Source: Blastococcus sp. LR1 (lineage in GTDB: Bacteria; Actinomycetota; Actinomycetes; Mycobacteriales; Geodermatophilaceae). Taken from it: a DNA stretch of 64,000 bases. The DNA lies in NCBI RefSeq assembly GCF_020166105.1, contig NZ_JAIUJY010000004.1, positions 186,001-250,000 of the forward strand, read 5' to 3'. The translations under genes and the position numbers were made by a program. Each line of letters opens with the position of its first letter. Position 1 is the first letter of the stretch. This document shows, one piece after another, positions 21,686-30,747 of this stretch. The notes under the pieces are model-generated. The model saw only the letters and a program-made list of their open reading frames with translations. It did not search any database and had not been told where the DNA came from.

Positions 21686-22966
21686 GTGCGCGTGCTGGTG
21701 ATCGGCTCCGGTGCCCGGGAGCACGCCCTGTGCGTGGCTCTCCAGTCCGACCCCTCGGTGAGCGCGGTCTCCTGCGCCCCCGGGAACGCCGGAACCCGGC
21801 GGCTCGCCCCACCCCCGCCGGGCGGTGAGTCGCTGGCGGTCGCGGACCCGGTCGCCGTCGCGAGCCTGGCCCGGGAGTGGCGCGCCGACCTCGTCGTGAT
21901 CGGCCCCGAGGTGCCCCTGGTGGCCGGTGCCGCCGACGCGGTGCGCGAGGCGGGGATCGCCTGCTTCGGCCCGTCGGCGCAGGCCGCGCAGCTCGAGGGC
22001 AGCAAGTCCTTCGCCAAGCACGTGATGACCTCGGCCGGTGTGCCCACTGCCCGGTCCTGGGCGGTCGGCGGTCCGGCGGAGCTGGAGACGGCGCTCGACG
22101 AGGTCGCCGAACTGACCGGTGGCGCGCCCTACGTGGTCAAGGACGACGGTCTCGCCGCCGGCAAGGGCGTCGTCGTCACCTCCGATCGCGAGGCCGCCGT
22201 GGCGCACGGCCGCGGGGTGCTGGAGGTCGGCGGCGCGGTGCTGATCGAGGAGTACCTCGACGGGCCGGAGGTCTCGCTGTTCGCCGTCACCGACGGGACG
22301 ACGGTGCTGCCGCTGGTGCCCGCGCAGGACCACAAGCGGCGCGACGACGGCGACGGCGGCCCGAACACCGGCGGCATGGGCGCTTACGCGCCGCTGCCCT
22401 GGGCGCCGGCCGGTCTGGTCGAGGAGGTGCTCGCCACCGTGCTGCAGCCGACCGTCGACGAGATGGTGCGGCGCGGCGAGACGTTCAGCGGCCTGCTCTA
22501 CGCCGGGCTCGCGCTCACCTCGCGTGGCGTCCGGGTGGTGGAGTTCAACGCCCGCTTCGGCGATCCGGAGACCCAGGTCGTCCTGCCGCTGCTGGAGACG
22601 CCGCTCGGCGGGCTGCTGCACGCCGCGGCCACCGGCACGCTGGCCGAGCACCCGCCGCTGCGCTGGCGGGACGGCGCCGCCGTCACCGTCGTCGTCGCCG
22701 CCCCGGGCTATCCGGAGCGCCCGCGGACCGGCGATCCGATCACCGGAGCCGACGGCGAGGGCGTCCTGCACGCCGGAACGACGCTGGGCGCCGACGGCAC
22801 CGTCGTCTCCGCCGGTGGCCGGGTGCTGGCGGTGACGGGCATGGGTGCCGACCTCGCCGCCGCCCGGCAAGCCGCGTACGAACGCGTCGCGGGCGTGCGG
22901 CTGGCCGACGCGCACTGGCGCACCGACATCGCGCTGGCCGCTGTGGAGGGCAGGATCGTCCTGTGA
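21686..22966 (+). CDS. purD: Phosphoribosylamine-glycine ligase
   Basis: ATP-grasp enzyme of 426 aa that joins phosphoribosylamine and glycine to GAR, step 2 of purine synthesis. The N-domain shows '[13 protein letters not shown]', the A/B domains '[18 protein letters not shown]' and '[14 protein letters not shown]', and the C-domain '[11 protein letters not shown]' and '[13 protein letters not shown]'. All are typical. GTG 21686 is supported by the -10 spacing. The stop codon overlaps the next start (GTGA), so the small downstream gene is co-translated. Confidence 0.96.
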   Translation: MRVLVIGSGAREHALCVALQSDPSVSAVSCAPGNAGTRRLAPPPPGGESLAVADPVAVASLAREWRADLVVIGPEVPLVAGAADAVREAGIACFGPSAQAAQLEGSKSFAKHVMTSAGVPTARSWAVGGPAELETALDEVAELTGGAPYVVKDDGLAAGKGVVVTSDREAAVAHGRGVLEVGGAVLIEEYLDGPEVSLFAVTDGTTVLPLVPAQDHKRRDDGDGGPNTGGMGAYAPLPWAPAGLVEEVLATVLQPTVDEMVRRGETFSGLLYAGLALTSRGVRVVEFNARFGDPETQVVLPLLETPLGGLLHAAATGTLAEHPPLRWRDGAAVTVVVAAPGYPERPRTGDPITGADGEGVLHAGTTLGADGTVVSAGGRVLAVTGMGADLAAARQAAYERVAGVRLADAHWRTDIALAAVEGRIVL

Positions 22967-23352
22967 CCGGCGCCACCGAGATCTGGAACCGCGCCTGCGA
23001 CCCGTATGCCCCCTTCACCCACTCCGGAGACGCCGCCCTGGCCGCGGTGCTGCTCTGCCACGGGATGGCGATGAACGGCGGCCTGCTGCACGCCGTCGAG
23101 GGGCTGGAGCCGGACCAGCTGGCCGCGGCGACCGACGGCTACAGCTCCCTCGGCCTGGGTGGGGTGGCGGAGCTGATCACCGACGTCTCCGGGCGGGCGG
23201 CGGCGCTGGATCCCGACGACGCCGACGCGGCCGAACAGCTGGAGATCGAGGCGAACCGGCGCTTCGGCGAACTGGTCCCCGACGACGAGACCGTGTCGAC
23301 GGCCTTCGAGGCCCACCTCCGCGCGCACCCGGAGGCCTACGCGCCGGTCTGA
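22963..23352 (+). CDS. Small protein coupled to purD, possibly DUF4375/DMP19-like
   Basis: A 129-aa acidic soluble protein whose GTG overlaps the purD stop by 4 bp. The segment '[14 protein letters not shown]' followed by '[17 protein letters not shown]' and the C-terminal '[20 protein letters not shown]' resembles the layout of DUF4375 (DMP19-like) proteins ('NGG..' then a Tyr/Gly-Leu helix then an acidic tail). That match is from memory of the family pattern and is weak. No catalytic motif is visible. Convergent with the AI-2E gene. Confidence 0.65.
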   Translation: MTGATEIWNRACDPYAPFTHSGDAALAAVLLCHGMAMNGGLLHAVEGLEPDQLAAATDGYSSLGLGGVAELITDVSGRAAALDPDDADAAEQLEIEANRRFGELVPDDETVSTAFEAHLRAHPEAYAPV

Positions 23353-23353
23353 G

Positions 23354-24781
23354 CTAGGTGGTGGACACCACCGGGCGGGCCTGGTCGGGGCGTGGCTCGG
23401 GCGGCCGCGGGCCCTCGTGCCGCCGGCTCAGGTAGGTACCGGCGACGTTCACGCAGGCCACCGTCGGCACGGCGATCAGCGCGCCGAAGATGCCGCCGAC
23501 CAGGAGCCCCGCGGCGATCGCCAGCACGACGGCGAGCGGGTGCACGTGCACCGCGCGGCCCAGCAGCAGCGGCTGCAGGACGTGTCCCTCCAGCTGCATC
23601 ACCGCGATGACGACCGCCAGCGCGATCAGCGCCTTGATCGGGCCGACGGCGACCAGCGCCACCAGCACCGCGACCGTGCCGGCGAGGAACGAGCCGATGA
23701 TCGGGATGAAGGCGCCCAGGAAGACGAGGGCAGCCAGCGGGATGACCAGCGGCACCCCGAGGATCGCCAGGCCGATCCCGATGCCGATGGCGTCGACCAT
23801 CGCCACGGCCACCGTGGCGCGGACGTAGGAGATCAGCGTCCGCCAGGCCCGCCGCGCGGCCTCGTCGAGGAACGCCTGCGACTCCCGCGGGAACAGGCCC
23901 ACCAGCCACAGCCAGATGGACCGGCCGTCCTTCAGGAAGAAGAAGAGCGTGAACAGCGCCAGGACGATGCCGGTGAAGACCTCGCCGACGGTCGCCGCGG
24001 TCGTGATGGCGCCCGACGCCAGCGTCTCCTGGTTGTCGACCAGCGTCTCCTGCGCCTGGGTGACGGCGTCCTCGAGCTGTCCGCGGGTGATCGGGAAGCT
24101 CCGCACGACGAAGTTCTGCACCTGCACGATGCCCTCGCCGACCTGCTCGGCGAGGTCGCTGAAGCCGGCGCTGATCTGCTGGACGACCAGCGTGATGATC
24201 CCGGAGACGACGCCGAGACCGACCACGAGCATGGTGAGCGCGGACAGGGACCGCGGCCAGCCGTGCCGCACCAGCGCAGCGGCTCCCGGCTGAAGGAGGG
24301 CCGCCAGCAGCAGCGCGACGATCACCGGGACGACGACGACGGCGACGGAGGCCATCCCGACCAGCAGCGCGTAGAGCCCGGCGACGACCACCAGCAGCCG
24401 CCACGACCAGGCCGCCGCCGTGCGGAGCGTCGTCGGCACGAACTCCTCGGCGTGGATGCGCGGACCCGGGTCGCCGAGGAGCGGGGTGTCGAGGTCCTCG
24501 CCCCGTTGCGGGCGGCCGTTCTCGGGAGGGCCGCTCACCGGGCCGGGAGCGAGGACGCCGTCGAGATCGGGGGCGTCGGGTGCGGGGCTGCCGAGCGGGG
24601 GTGCGCCCTCGTCCTCGCCGGGCGGCTCGACCCGCTCCGTCGGCGGCGCCACCGCCTCCGTCGGCGGAGCGACCTTCGTCGTCGGCGGGGCCTCGGGCCA
24701 GCCGTGGGGATCGTGCTCGCGGGCGGCCCGGATGCGCTCCCGGGCTCGGCCGACGACGTCGCCGGCGCGTCCCAGCATCAA
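23354..24781 (-). CDS. AI-2E family transporter
   Basis: A 475-aa membrane protein. The first ~115 residues are a cytosolic Pro/Asp/Glu-rich tail, then about eight TM segments with a central soluble region (about 190-270). The family block is clear: 'LFTLFFFLKDGRSIW', 'LGVPLVIPLAALVFLGAFIP', 'EGHVLQPLLLGRAVHVHPL' and 'GGIFGALIAVPTVA'. Despite the name, members export varied substrates and some act as Na+/H+ antiporters; the role here is unknown. GGAGGA lies 7 nt before ATG 24781. Divergent from purB. Confidence 0.9.
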   Translation of the reverse strand: MMLGRAGDVVGRARERIRAAREHDPHGWPEAPPTTKVAPPTEAVAPPTERVEPPGEDEGAPPLGSPAPDAPDLDGVLAPGPVSGPPENGRPQRGEDLDTPLLGDPGPRIHAEEFVPTTLRTAAAWSWRLLVVVAGLYALLVGMASVAVVVVPVIVALLLAALLQPGAAALVRHGWPRSLSALTMLVVGLGVVSGIITLVVQQISAGFSDLAEQVGEGIVQVQNFVVRSFPITRGQLEDAVTQAQETLVDNQETLASGAITTAATVGEVFTGIVLALFTLFFFLKDGRSIWLWLVGLFPRESQAFLDEAARRAWRTLISYVRATVAVAMVDAIGIGIGLAILGVPLVIPLAALVFLGAFIPIIGSFLAGTVAVLVALVAVGPIKALIALAVVIAVMQLEGHVLQPLLLGRAVHVHPLAVVLAIAAGLLVGGIFGALIAVPTVACVNVAGTYLSRRHEGPRPPEPRPDQARPVVSTT

Positions 24782-24881
24782 CGTTCCTCCGCAGGAAATA
24801 GGGGGCGTTCGTGATCACGCCAGTGCTGCGGGAGACTGTCCCCGTGGCGCGACGAGCTGAGCAGTGGCAGGCGGTACCCGC

Positions 24882-26189
24882 ATGATCGAGCGCTACACGC
24901 TCCCCGACATGGGCCGGGTCTGGAGCGACGCCCACAAGTACGCACTGTGGTGCCGCGTCGAGACCCTGGTGCTCGAGGCGCACGCAGCCGCCGGCCGCGT
25001 TCCGGCCGACGTCGTGGAGCCGGTGCGCAACGCGCCGCCGCCGACCGCCGAGCGGGTCGCGGAGATCGAGGAGACGACGCAGCACGACGTCATCGCCTTC
25101 CTCACCGCTTGGGCCGACAACACCGAGCCCCGCTCGGCCGCCGCCTACGTGCACCACGGCATGACGTCGTCGGACCTGCTCGACACCGCGCTCGCGGTCC
25201 AGCTCACCGACGCCACCGACGTGCTGCTGGCCAAGGCCGACCGGCTGGTCGCCGCGCTGCGCGACCACGGGCTGGCGCACCGGGCCACGATCAAGGTCGG
25301 GCGCACGCACGGCGTGCACGCCGAGCCCGTCGTCTGGGGCCACCGGGTCGCCGACCTCGCCTTCGCCGCTGCCCGCTCCCGCGACCGGCTGCGCGCGGCC
25401 CGCGACGCCGTCGGCGTGGTCGCCATCTCCGGCGCCGTCGGCACGTACTCGCTGATCGACCCGTCGGTCGAGCGCACCGTCGCCGACGCGCTGGGCCTGC
25501 GGCCGGCCGACGCCTCCACCCAGGTGGTGCTGCGCGACGGCATCAGCGAGTGGGTCTCGGCGCTGGCGATCATCGCGACGGTCTGCGAGGCGATCGCGCT
25601 GGAGGTCCGGCACGGCCAGCGGACCGAGGTGCGCGAGCTGTCGGAGGCGTTCGGGTCGGGCCAGAAGGGCTCGAGCGCGATGCCGCACAAGAAGAACCCG
25701 ATCCGCTCCGAGCGCATCGCGGGCCTGGCGCGCGTGGTGCGGGCCGCGATCGTGCCGGTGATGGAGGGCATCCCGCTCTGGCACGAGCGCGACATCTCGC
25801 ACTCCTCCACCGAGCGGGTCTTCCTGCCCGACGCCGCGATCACCACCGACTACCTGCTGAACCTCACCGCGGGCCTGGTCGAGAACCTGGTGGTCGACGC
25901 CGACCGCATGCGGGCCAACCTGGAGTCCACCGGCGGGCTCATCTACACCTCGTCGGTGCTGCTGGAGCTGGTCGAGGGCGGGCTGTCCCGCGAGGACGCC
26001 TACGCGCTGGTGCAGGGCGCGGCCATGGAGACCTGGAACTCCGGGACGCCGTTCCGCGAGACGCTGCGCGCCCGGGCGGCCGCGTCGTCGGTGACGCTGG
26101 ACGAGGCGCGGCTGGACGAGATCTGCCGGCCTGAGCAGTACGTCGCCAACCTCGGTCCGCTGTTCGACCGGCTGGCTGAGTTGTCCTGA
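24882..26189 (+). CDS. purB: Adenylosuccinate lyase
   Basis: A 435-aa homotetrameric lyase of the fumarase superfamily. It releases fumarate from SAICAR (step 8) and from adenylosuccinate. The superfamily signature 'GSSAMPHKKNPIRSERI' (about residue 265) includes the flexible catalytic loop; 'YVHHGMTSSDLLDTA' and 'VGRTHGVHAEPVVWG' supply active-site His residues. ATG 24882 gives the usual 'MIERYTLPDM' start. The last base of the stop is shared with the purC ATG (TGATG), so purB and purC are coupled. Confidence 0.96.
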   Translation: MIERYTLPDMGRVWSDAHKYALWCRVETLVLEAHAAAGRVPADVVEPVRNAPPPTAERVAEIEETTQHDVIAFLTAWADNTEPRSAAAYVHHGMTSSDLLDTALAVQLTDATDVLLAKADRLVAALRDHGLAHRATIKVGRTHGVHAEPVVWGHRVADLAFAAARSRDRLRAARDAVGVVAISGAVGTYSLIDPSVERTVADALGLRPADASTQVVLRDGISEWVSALAIIATVCEAIALEVRHGQRTEVRELSEAFGSGQKGSSAMPHKKNPIRSERIAGLARVVRAAIVPVMEGIPLWHERDISHSSTERVFLPDAAITTDYLLNLTAGLVENLVVDADRMRANLESTGGLIYTSSVLLELVEGGLSREDAYALVQGAAMETWNSGTPFRETLRARAAASSVTLDEARLDEICRPEQYVANLGPLFDRLAELS

Positions 26190-27058
26190 TGGCCGGCCCG
26201 ACCGTCGATCTCCCGCTGATCGCCCGCGGCAAGGTGCGGGAGATCTACGACGCCGGTTCCGAGCAGCTGCTGCTGGTCGCGTCGGACCGCATCTCGGCCT
26301 ACGACTGGGTGCTGCCGACGCCGATCCCCGACAAGGGGAAGGTGCTCACGCAGCTCTCGGTCTGGTGGTTCGAGCAGCTCACGCCGGTGCTGGCGCAGTT
26401 CGGGGCCACGCACCACCTGGTGAGCGCCACGGACGTCCCCGCCGAGGTCGCCGGACGTTCCATGCTGGTGCGCCGGCTGGAGATGCTCCCGGTGGAGTGC
26501 GTGGCCCGCGGCTATCTCTCCGGCGGTGGCACCAAGGAGTACGAGCGCACCGGCTCGATCCGCGACGTCGTCCTGCCGGCCGGGCTGGTCGAGGGCTCGC
26601 AGCTGCCGGAGCCGGTGTTCACGCCGTCGACGAAGGCGGAGATCGGCGAGCACGACGAGCCGATCGACTTCCCTGCCGTCGTCGGTCTGGTGGGAGCCGA
26701 CCGCGCCGAGGAGCTGCGCGCGCTGACGCTGGCGCTGTACCGACGCGGCGCGGAGATCGCCCGCGACGCCGGGATCGTGCTGGCCGACACCAAGTTCGAG
26801 TTCGGGACCGCCGACGGTGGCGTGGTGCTCGGCGACGAGGTGCTCACGCCGGACTCCTCGCGCTTCTGGCCGGCGTCGTCCTGGTCGCCCGGGTCGGTGC
26901 AGCCCTCGTACGACAAGCAGTTCGTGCGCGACTGGCTGACGTCGTCGGGCTGGGACCGCGTCTCCGAGCCACCCGAGCTGCCCGCCGACGTCGTCGCGGC
27001 CACCCGCGAGCGCTACGTCACCGCCTACGAGCAGCTCACCGGCACGACCTTCGCCTGA
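26189..27058 (+). CDS. purC: SAICAR synthetase
   Basis: Phosphoribosylaminoimidazole-succinocarboxamide synthase, 289 aa, step 7 of purine synthesis. Motifs: 'RGKVREIYDAG' near the N-terminus, 'VASDRISAYDWV', 'LPVECVARGYLSGG' (about residue 100), 'LADTKFEFG' and the C-terminal 'SYDKQFVRDWL'. Overlaps purB by one base; the substrate flows from PurC to PurB. Confidence 0.96.
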   Translation: MAGPTVDLPLIARGKVREIYDAGSEQLLLVASDRISAYDWVLPTPIPDKGKVLTQLSVWWFEQLTPVLAQFGATHHLVSATDVPAEVAGRSMLVRRLEMLPVECVARGYLSGGGTKEYERTGSIRDVVLPAGLVEGSQLPEPVFTPSTKAEIGEHDEPIDFPAVVGLVGADRAEELRALTLALYRRGAEIARDAGIVLADTKFEFGTADGGVVLGDEVLTPDSSRFWPASSWSPGSVQPSYDKQFVRDWLTSSGWDRVSEPPELPADVVAATRERYVTAYEQLTGTTFA

Positions 27059-27061
27059 TCG

Positions 27062-27088
27062 CGCCCCGGGCAATGTGCGCCCGGGGCG
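27062..27088 (+). terminator. Terminator hairpin after purC
   Basis: A 10-bp stem (27062-27071 / 27079-27088) that overlaps the start of palindromic element copy B; a second small stem follows at 27090-27106. Confidence 0.7.
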
Positions 27089-27121
27089 GGTTCCCGTGCT
27101 GGGAACGCGCCGCTGCCGCAC
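27074..27121. repeat. 48-nt palindromic intergenic element, copy B
   Basis: Same length as copy A (15977-16024), 38 of 48 positions identical, with the central GTTCCC...GGGAAC stem and outer GTGC...GCAC conserved. Convergent purC / LGFP intergenic. Confidence 0.75.
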
Positions 27122-27133
27122 ATCGCGTGGACC

Positions 27134-29584
27134 TCAGCGGTAGCTGACTGTCCGTCGTCCGGTGGGGACGTCGAACGTGATCGACCCGCCCTGGAACGTC
27201 TGCCGGATGGTCGAGCCGGCGCGCAGTTCGCCGGACGTCGGGTAGCCCAGCCGGCCGTTCTCCCAGCCCTGTCCGGCCCACGCGTCGCGGATCGCACCGC
27301 GGACCGCGTGCGCACCGGTCGACGGCGACCAGTAGATGCTCCCGGACTGGAAGATCTGGCCGCGGCCACCGCGCAGCGCGATCTCCTCGGAGACCGGGTA
27401 GCCCAGGGGGCCGGTCTCCCAGCCGGTGCGGCCCCAGGCGTCGCGGATCGCGCCGCGCACGGTGTTCGCCCCGGTCGACGGCGTCCAATAGACGGCGCCG
27501 CCCTGGAACGGCTGCCAACGCCCGCCCCGGAGCGTCATGTCCCCGGAGGTCGGGTATCCCAGCGGGCCGTTCTCGAAGCCCGAGCGGCCCCAGGCGGCAT
27601 AGATCGCGCCGAGGACGGCGTGCGCGCCGCTGCCGGGCGACCAGAACATGGTCCCGCCGGAGAAGAACTGCCCGCGTCCACCGCGGAGCAGCAGCTCCTC
27701 GGAGGTGGGCCGGCCCACGGGTGCCTTCTCGTAACCCGCCTTCCCCCAGGCCTTTTCGATGGCGCCCACAACCAGGCGGGCACCGCCGGACGGCGACCAC
27801 CAGATGGTGCCGCCCTGGAACGACTGCCGGGCGCCGCCGGGGACGGCGACCTCGCCGGACGTCGGGTAGCCGAGCGGGCCGTTCTCCCAGCCCGACCGAG
27901 CCCAGGCATCGCGGACCGCGCCCCGGACCGCCTGCGCCCCTGTCGCGGGTGACCAGTAGACGGATCCGCCGGTGAACAGCTGGAAGCGCCCGCCGCGCAG
28001 CGCCTTCTCGGCGCCGGTCGGCTCGCCGAGCGGTCCGGCGTCCCACCCCGACCGCTCCCAGGCGGGCTGCAGGGCGGCGCTGACCACGAGCCCGTCGTTG
28101 GACGGCGACCACCAGATGGTGCCGCCCTGGAACGACTGCCGGAGGCCCCGGTCGGACTCGACCTCGTCGGCCACCGGGTAGCCCAGAGCTCCCTTCTCGA
28201 CGCCGGACGCGGCATAGCGGTCCCAGATCGGGCTGCTCACGCCGTGCGAGCCGGTCCTCGCGCTCCAGTAGACGTCCCCGCCCTCGAACTCCTGCATGAC
28301 CCCGTCGCGCAGGGCCACCTGCTCGCTGACCGGGTAGCCCAGAGGGCCTTCCTCCCAGCCGCTCGCGGCCCACCCGTCTTCCATGACCTGTCGGACGACC
28401 AGTACGGGCGTGGAGGAGGAGTCCCAGATGCTGCCGCCCTCGAAGAGCTGCCCGCAGCCGGAGTCTCGGTACCCGCACTCGTGCTCGCCGAGCGGGAAGC
28501 CGAGGTCACCGGCTGGTCCCGCCACGCGCGAGTAGGCGGCGGCGAAGGGCGCCCGGATCGAGAAAGGGTCTGCGCCGTCCTGCTGCGTGATGAGGCCGTG
28601 CGCGTGGTCCTGCTGCCGCCCGCCCGGCACCGCGCGCTCCGGCACGGCCACCGGTCCGAGCGGGCCCCAGGTCCAGCCCGACTCGCGGAAGTACCGGCCG
28701 ATGGTGCTGATCTGCACGGGAGTCTCGGCGACGGCCGCGGACATCGCGCTCTCGGGGGTCGCCGAGGTGCCGGTCTCGACCGCCAGGTGCTGCACCTGGT
28801 AGCTGTACTGGCGCCCCGTGACCAGGCCGCTCTCGTCGAACCGGGGCACGTCCGTCGTGGCCAGCGGGGAGCCGTCCCGGTAGACCTGCCACGGACCGGT
28901 CGCACCATCGTTGTCCCAGCTGAGGTGCAAGGACGTCGGGTCGTCCGCCGGCACCACGTTCAGATCCGCGGGCGCCGACGGCCGGCGCCCGCGCGTCACC
29001 GACTCCGAGTTCCGCCCGCCGACGGCAGCGCCGTTGACAGCGGAGATCGAGTAGGTGTGGGTCGCCTCGTCCGGGATGCCGGTGTCGGTCCACGTCAGCT
29101 CGGTCGTGGTGTGGAACAGCACCCCGGAGCGGAAAATCCGGTACTCGACGGCGTGCTCCGTGGCGGACCAGGTCAGCGTCGCCGTGTCCGCGGTCTGGGT
29201 GATGCCCACACCGGTGACCTGGCGGGGCTGCACGTAGAGGTGCGCGGTCACGGTGGCGGTAGCCGTGTTCCCGTGGCCGTCAGAGACGGTGTACGTGAAC
29301 GAGTCGACGCCCGACTCGTACGGGCGCGGCTTGTAGTAGAGCTTGTCGTACTGGAGGTAGGCATCGCCCTTCGACGCCGGGGTCACGGCGGTGTAGACGA
29401 GCGCGTCGCCATCGGGGTCCCAGTCGTTCCGCAGGGCGCCGACCAGGAAGATGACGGCGCCCGTGTGGCCGACCGTGATGGTGTCGTCCCTTGCCACAGG
29501 CGGCCGGTTCTCCCCCTCGGCCGAGGCCGGCGTGGCGCTCGCGAGCACGAGACCAGCGGACAGAACAGTGATCAGGCGTCGCAC
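27134..29584 (-). CDS. Secreted LGFP-repeat protein with Ig-like and Fn3 domains
   Basis: An 816-aa exported protein starting at GTG 29584 (GAGGAGGG just upstream). The signal peptide is 'VRRLITVLSAGLVLASATPASA'-like, given in part. Next come a bacterial Ig-like domain (about 30-115; 'NRPPVARDDTITVG', 'NDWDPDGDALVY'), two fibronectin-III-like domains (about 120-300), and nine LGFP repeats of about 54 aa with 'SGWENGPLGYP', 'FQGGTIWWSP' and 'AIRDAW' blocks. LGFP modules bind or anchor to the actinobacterial envelope (as in PS1/Csp1). No catalytic domain is seen, so an envelope-bound adhesin or structural protein is likely. Confidence 0.85.
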   Translation of the reverse strand: MRRLITVLSAGLVLASATPASAEGENRPPVARDDTITVGHTGAVIFLVGALRNDWDPDGDALVYTAVTPASKGDAYLQYDKLYYKPRPYESGVDSFTYTVSDGHGNTATATVTAHLYVQPRQVTGVGITQTADTATLTWSATEHAVEYRIFRSGVLFHTTTELTWTDTGIPDEATHTYSISAVNGAAVGGRNSESVTRGRRPSAPADLNVVPADDPTSLHLSWDNDGATGPWQVYRDGSPLATTDVPRFDESGLVTGRQYSYQVQHLAVETGTSATPESAMSAAVAETPVQISTIGRYFRESGWTWGPLGPVAVPERAVPGGRQQDHAHGLITQQDGADPFSIRAPFAAAYSRVAGPAGDLGFPLGEHECGYRDSGCGQLFEGGSIWDSSSTPVLVVRQVMEDGWAASGWEEGPLGYPVSEQVALRDGVMQEFEGGDVYWSARTGSHGVSSPIWDRYAASGVEKGALGYPVADEVESDRGLRQSFQGGTIWWSPSNDGLVVSAALQPAWERSGWDAGPLGEPTGAEKALRGGRFQLFTGGSVYWSPATGAQAVRGAVRDAWARSGWENGPLGYPTSGEVAVPGGARQSFQGGTIWWSPSGGARLVVGAIEKAWGKAGYEKAPVGRPTSEELLLRGGRGQFFSGGTMFWSPGSGAHAVLGAIYAAWGRSGFENGPLGYPTSGDMTLRGGRWQPFQGGAVYWTPSTGANTVRGAIRDAWGRTGWETGPLGYPVSEEIALRGGRGQIFQSGSIYWSPSTGAHAVRGAIRDAWAGQGWENGRLGYPTSGELRAGSTIRQTFQGGSITFDVPTGRRTVSYR
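27150..28520 (-). repeat. Nine tandem LGFP repeats (about 160 bp unit)
   Basis: The coding repeats recur at nucleotide level, for example blocks encoding 'FQGGTIWWSPS' at about 28105 and 27800. Repeats 4-9 are most alike; the first contains two cysteines ('CGYRDSGCGQLF') that none of the others have. Confidence 0.75.
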
Positions 29585-29809
29585 GTGCCCTCCTCGGCAG
29601 ATGCGCGAAGTCTGCAGCCGGAATGCGTGCGCGCCCTCCGATCGCGGGGCGGTCGCGACGGGTGGGACGGGCGGGGGAGATGAGGGTTCCCGACGGCGTC
29701 GGGCGCGGACGGTGTGCGCGGATGTGCCGTTCTGAGCCGGTAACCGGCGCATCGGCGCACACAGTCGGCAGCGAGACCAGGGTCACGGGGGTGGTCGCAG
29801 CGGTCCCGG

Positions 29810-29815
29810 TAGGCT
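29810..29815 (+). promoter_or_regulatory. -10 element of purSQL operon (leaderless)
   Basis: TAGGCT with 7 nt to GTG 29823. Confidence 0.55.
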
Positions 29816-29822
29816 CGTCGGC

Positions 29823-30062
29823 GTGTCCCGGGTGGTCGTCGACGTCGTGCTCAAGCCGGAGATCTCCGACCCCCAGGGGCAGGCGGTGCTCGGCGCCCTG
29901 GGGCGGCTCGGCCACGACAGCGTGACGAGCGTCCGCCAGGGCAAGCACTTCGTGCTCGAGGTCGCCGGGACGCCCGACGAGGCAGAGCTCAAGCAGATCG
30001 CAGAGACGCTGCTGGCCAACCCGGTCATCGAGGACGTCGAACTGCACCTCTCCACCGACTGA
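29823..30062 (+). CDS. purS: FGAM synthetase subunit PurS
   Basis: A 79-aa small subunit of the three-part FGAM synthetase (step 4); it bridges PurL and PurQ and helps pass ammonia. '[20 protein letters not shown]', '[11 protein letters not shown]' and '[15 protein letters not shown]'-like text are standard (here '[15 protein letters not shown]'). First gene of purS-purQ-purL-SCP; 13 bp to purQ. Start by -10 spacing. Confidence 0.95.
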   Translation: MSRVVVDVVLKPEISDPQGQAVLGALGRLGHDSVTSVRQGKHFVLEVAGTPDEAELKQIAETLLANPVIEDVELHLSTD

Positions 30063-30075
30063 CGAGGGACCGCAC

Positions 30076-30747
30076 GTGCGCATCGGTGTCATCACCTTCC
30101 CGGGCTCCCTGGACGACGTCGACGCCGCCCGCGCGGTGCGCCTGGCCGGCGGGGACCCCGTCGCGCTCTGGCACGGCGACCACGACCTCAAGGACGTCGA
30201 CGCCGTCGTCCTGCCCGGCGGCTTCTCGTACGGCGACTACCTGCGCGCCGGCGCCATCGCCGCCCGCTCGCCGCTGATGCAGGACGTCGTCGCCGCCGCG
30301 AAGCAGGGCCTGCCCGTGCTCGGCATCTGCAACGGCTTCCAGGTGCTGTGCGAGGCGGGCCTGCTGCCCGGCGCGCTGACCCGCAACAGCCACCTGCACT
30401 TCCGCAACCGCGACCAGGTGCTCGTCGTGGAGCGCGCCGACACCACCTGGACCCAGGACTTCACCGAGGGCCAGCGGATCCTCATCCCGGTCAAGAACGG
30501 TGAGGGCCGCTACGTGGGCTCCGACGCCGACCTCGACCGGCTCGAGGGCGAGGGGCGGGTCGTCTTCCGCTACGCCGACGGCAACCCGAACGGCTCCAGC
30601 CGCGAGATCGCCGGCGTCGCCAGCGAGAACGGGCGGGTGGTCGGCCTCATGCCGCACCCCGAGCACGCGATCGAGGACCTCACCGGCCCGTCGACCGACG
30701 GCCTCGGCTTCTTCACCAGCGTCCTGAAGGCGGTCGTGAGCGCATGA
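30076..30747 (+). CDS. purQ: FGAM synthetase glutaminase subunit PurQ
   Basis: A 223-aa class I glutamine amidotransferase that supplies ammonia to PurL. The nucleophile Cys is in '[11 protein letters not shown]' (about residue 86), and the His-Glu pair is in '[11 protein letters not shown]' near residue 195. '[13 protein letters not shown]' is the oxyanion region. GAGGGA lies before GTG 30076. The purL ATG overlaps the stop (ATGA, 30744-30747). Confidence 0.96.
   Translation: MRIGVITFPGSLDDVDAARAVRLAGGDPVALWHGDHDLKDVDAVVLPGGFSYGDYLRAGAIAARSPLMQDVVAAAKQGLPVLGICNGFQVLCEAGLLPGALTRNSHLHFRNRDQVLVVERADTTWTQDFTEGQRILIPVKNGEGRYVGSDADLDRLEGEGRVVFRYADGNPNGSSREIAGVASENGRVVGLMPHPEHAIEDLTGPSTDGLGFFTSVLKAVVSA

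Noticed and set aside
23337-25802. 821-codon minus-strand frame spanning AI-2E and purB
   Set aside because: It crosses two well-supported genes and has no protein-like features.
27150-28520. CRISPR-like regular repeats
   Set aside because: The about 160-bp period is a coding repeat (LGFP modules) in one long open frame; units vary and there are no unique spacers.
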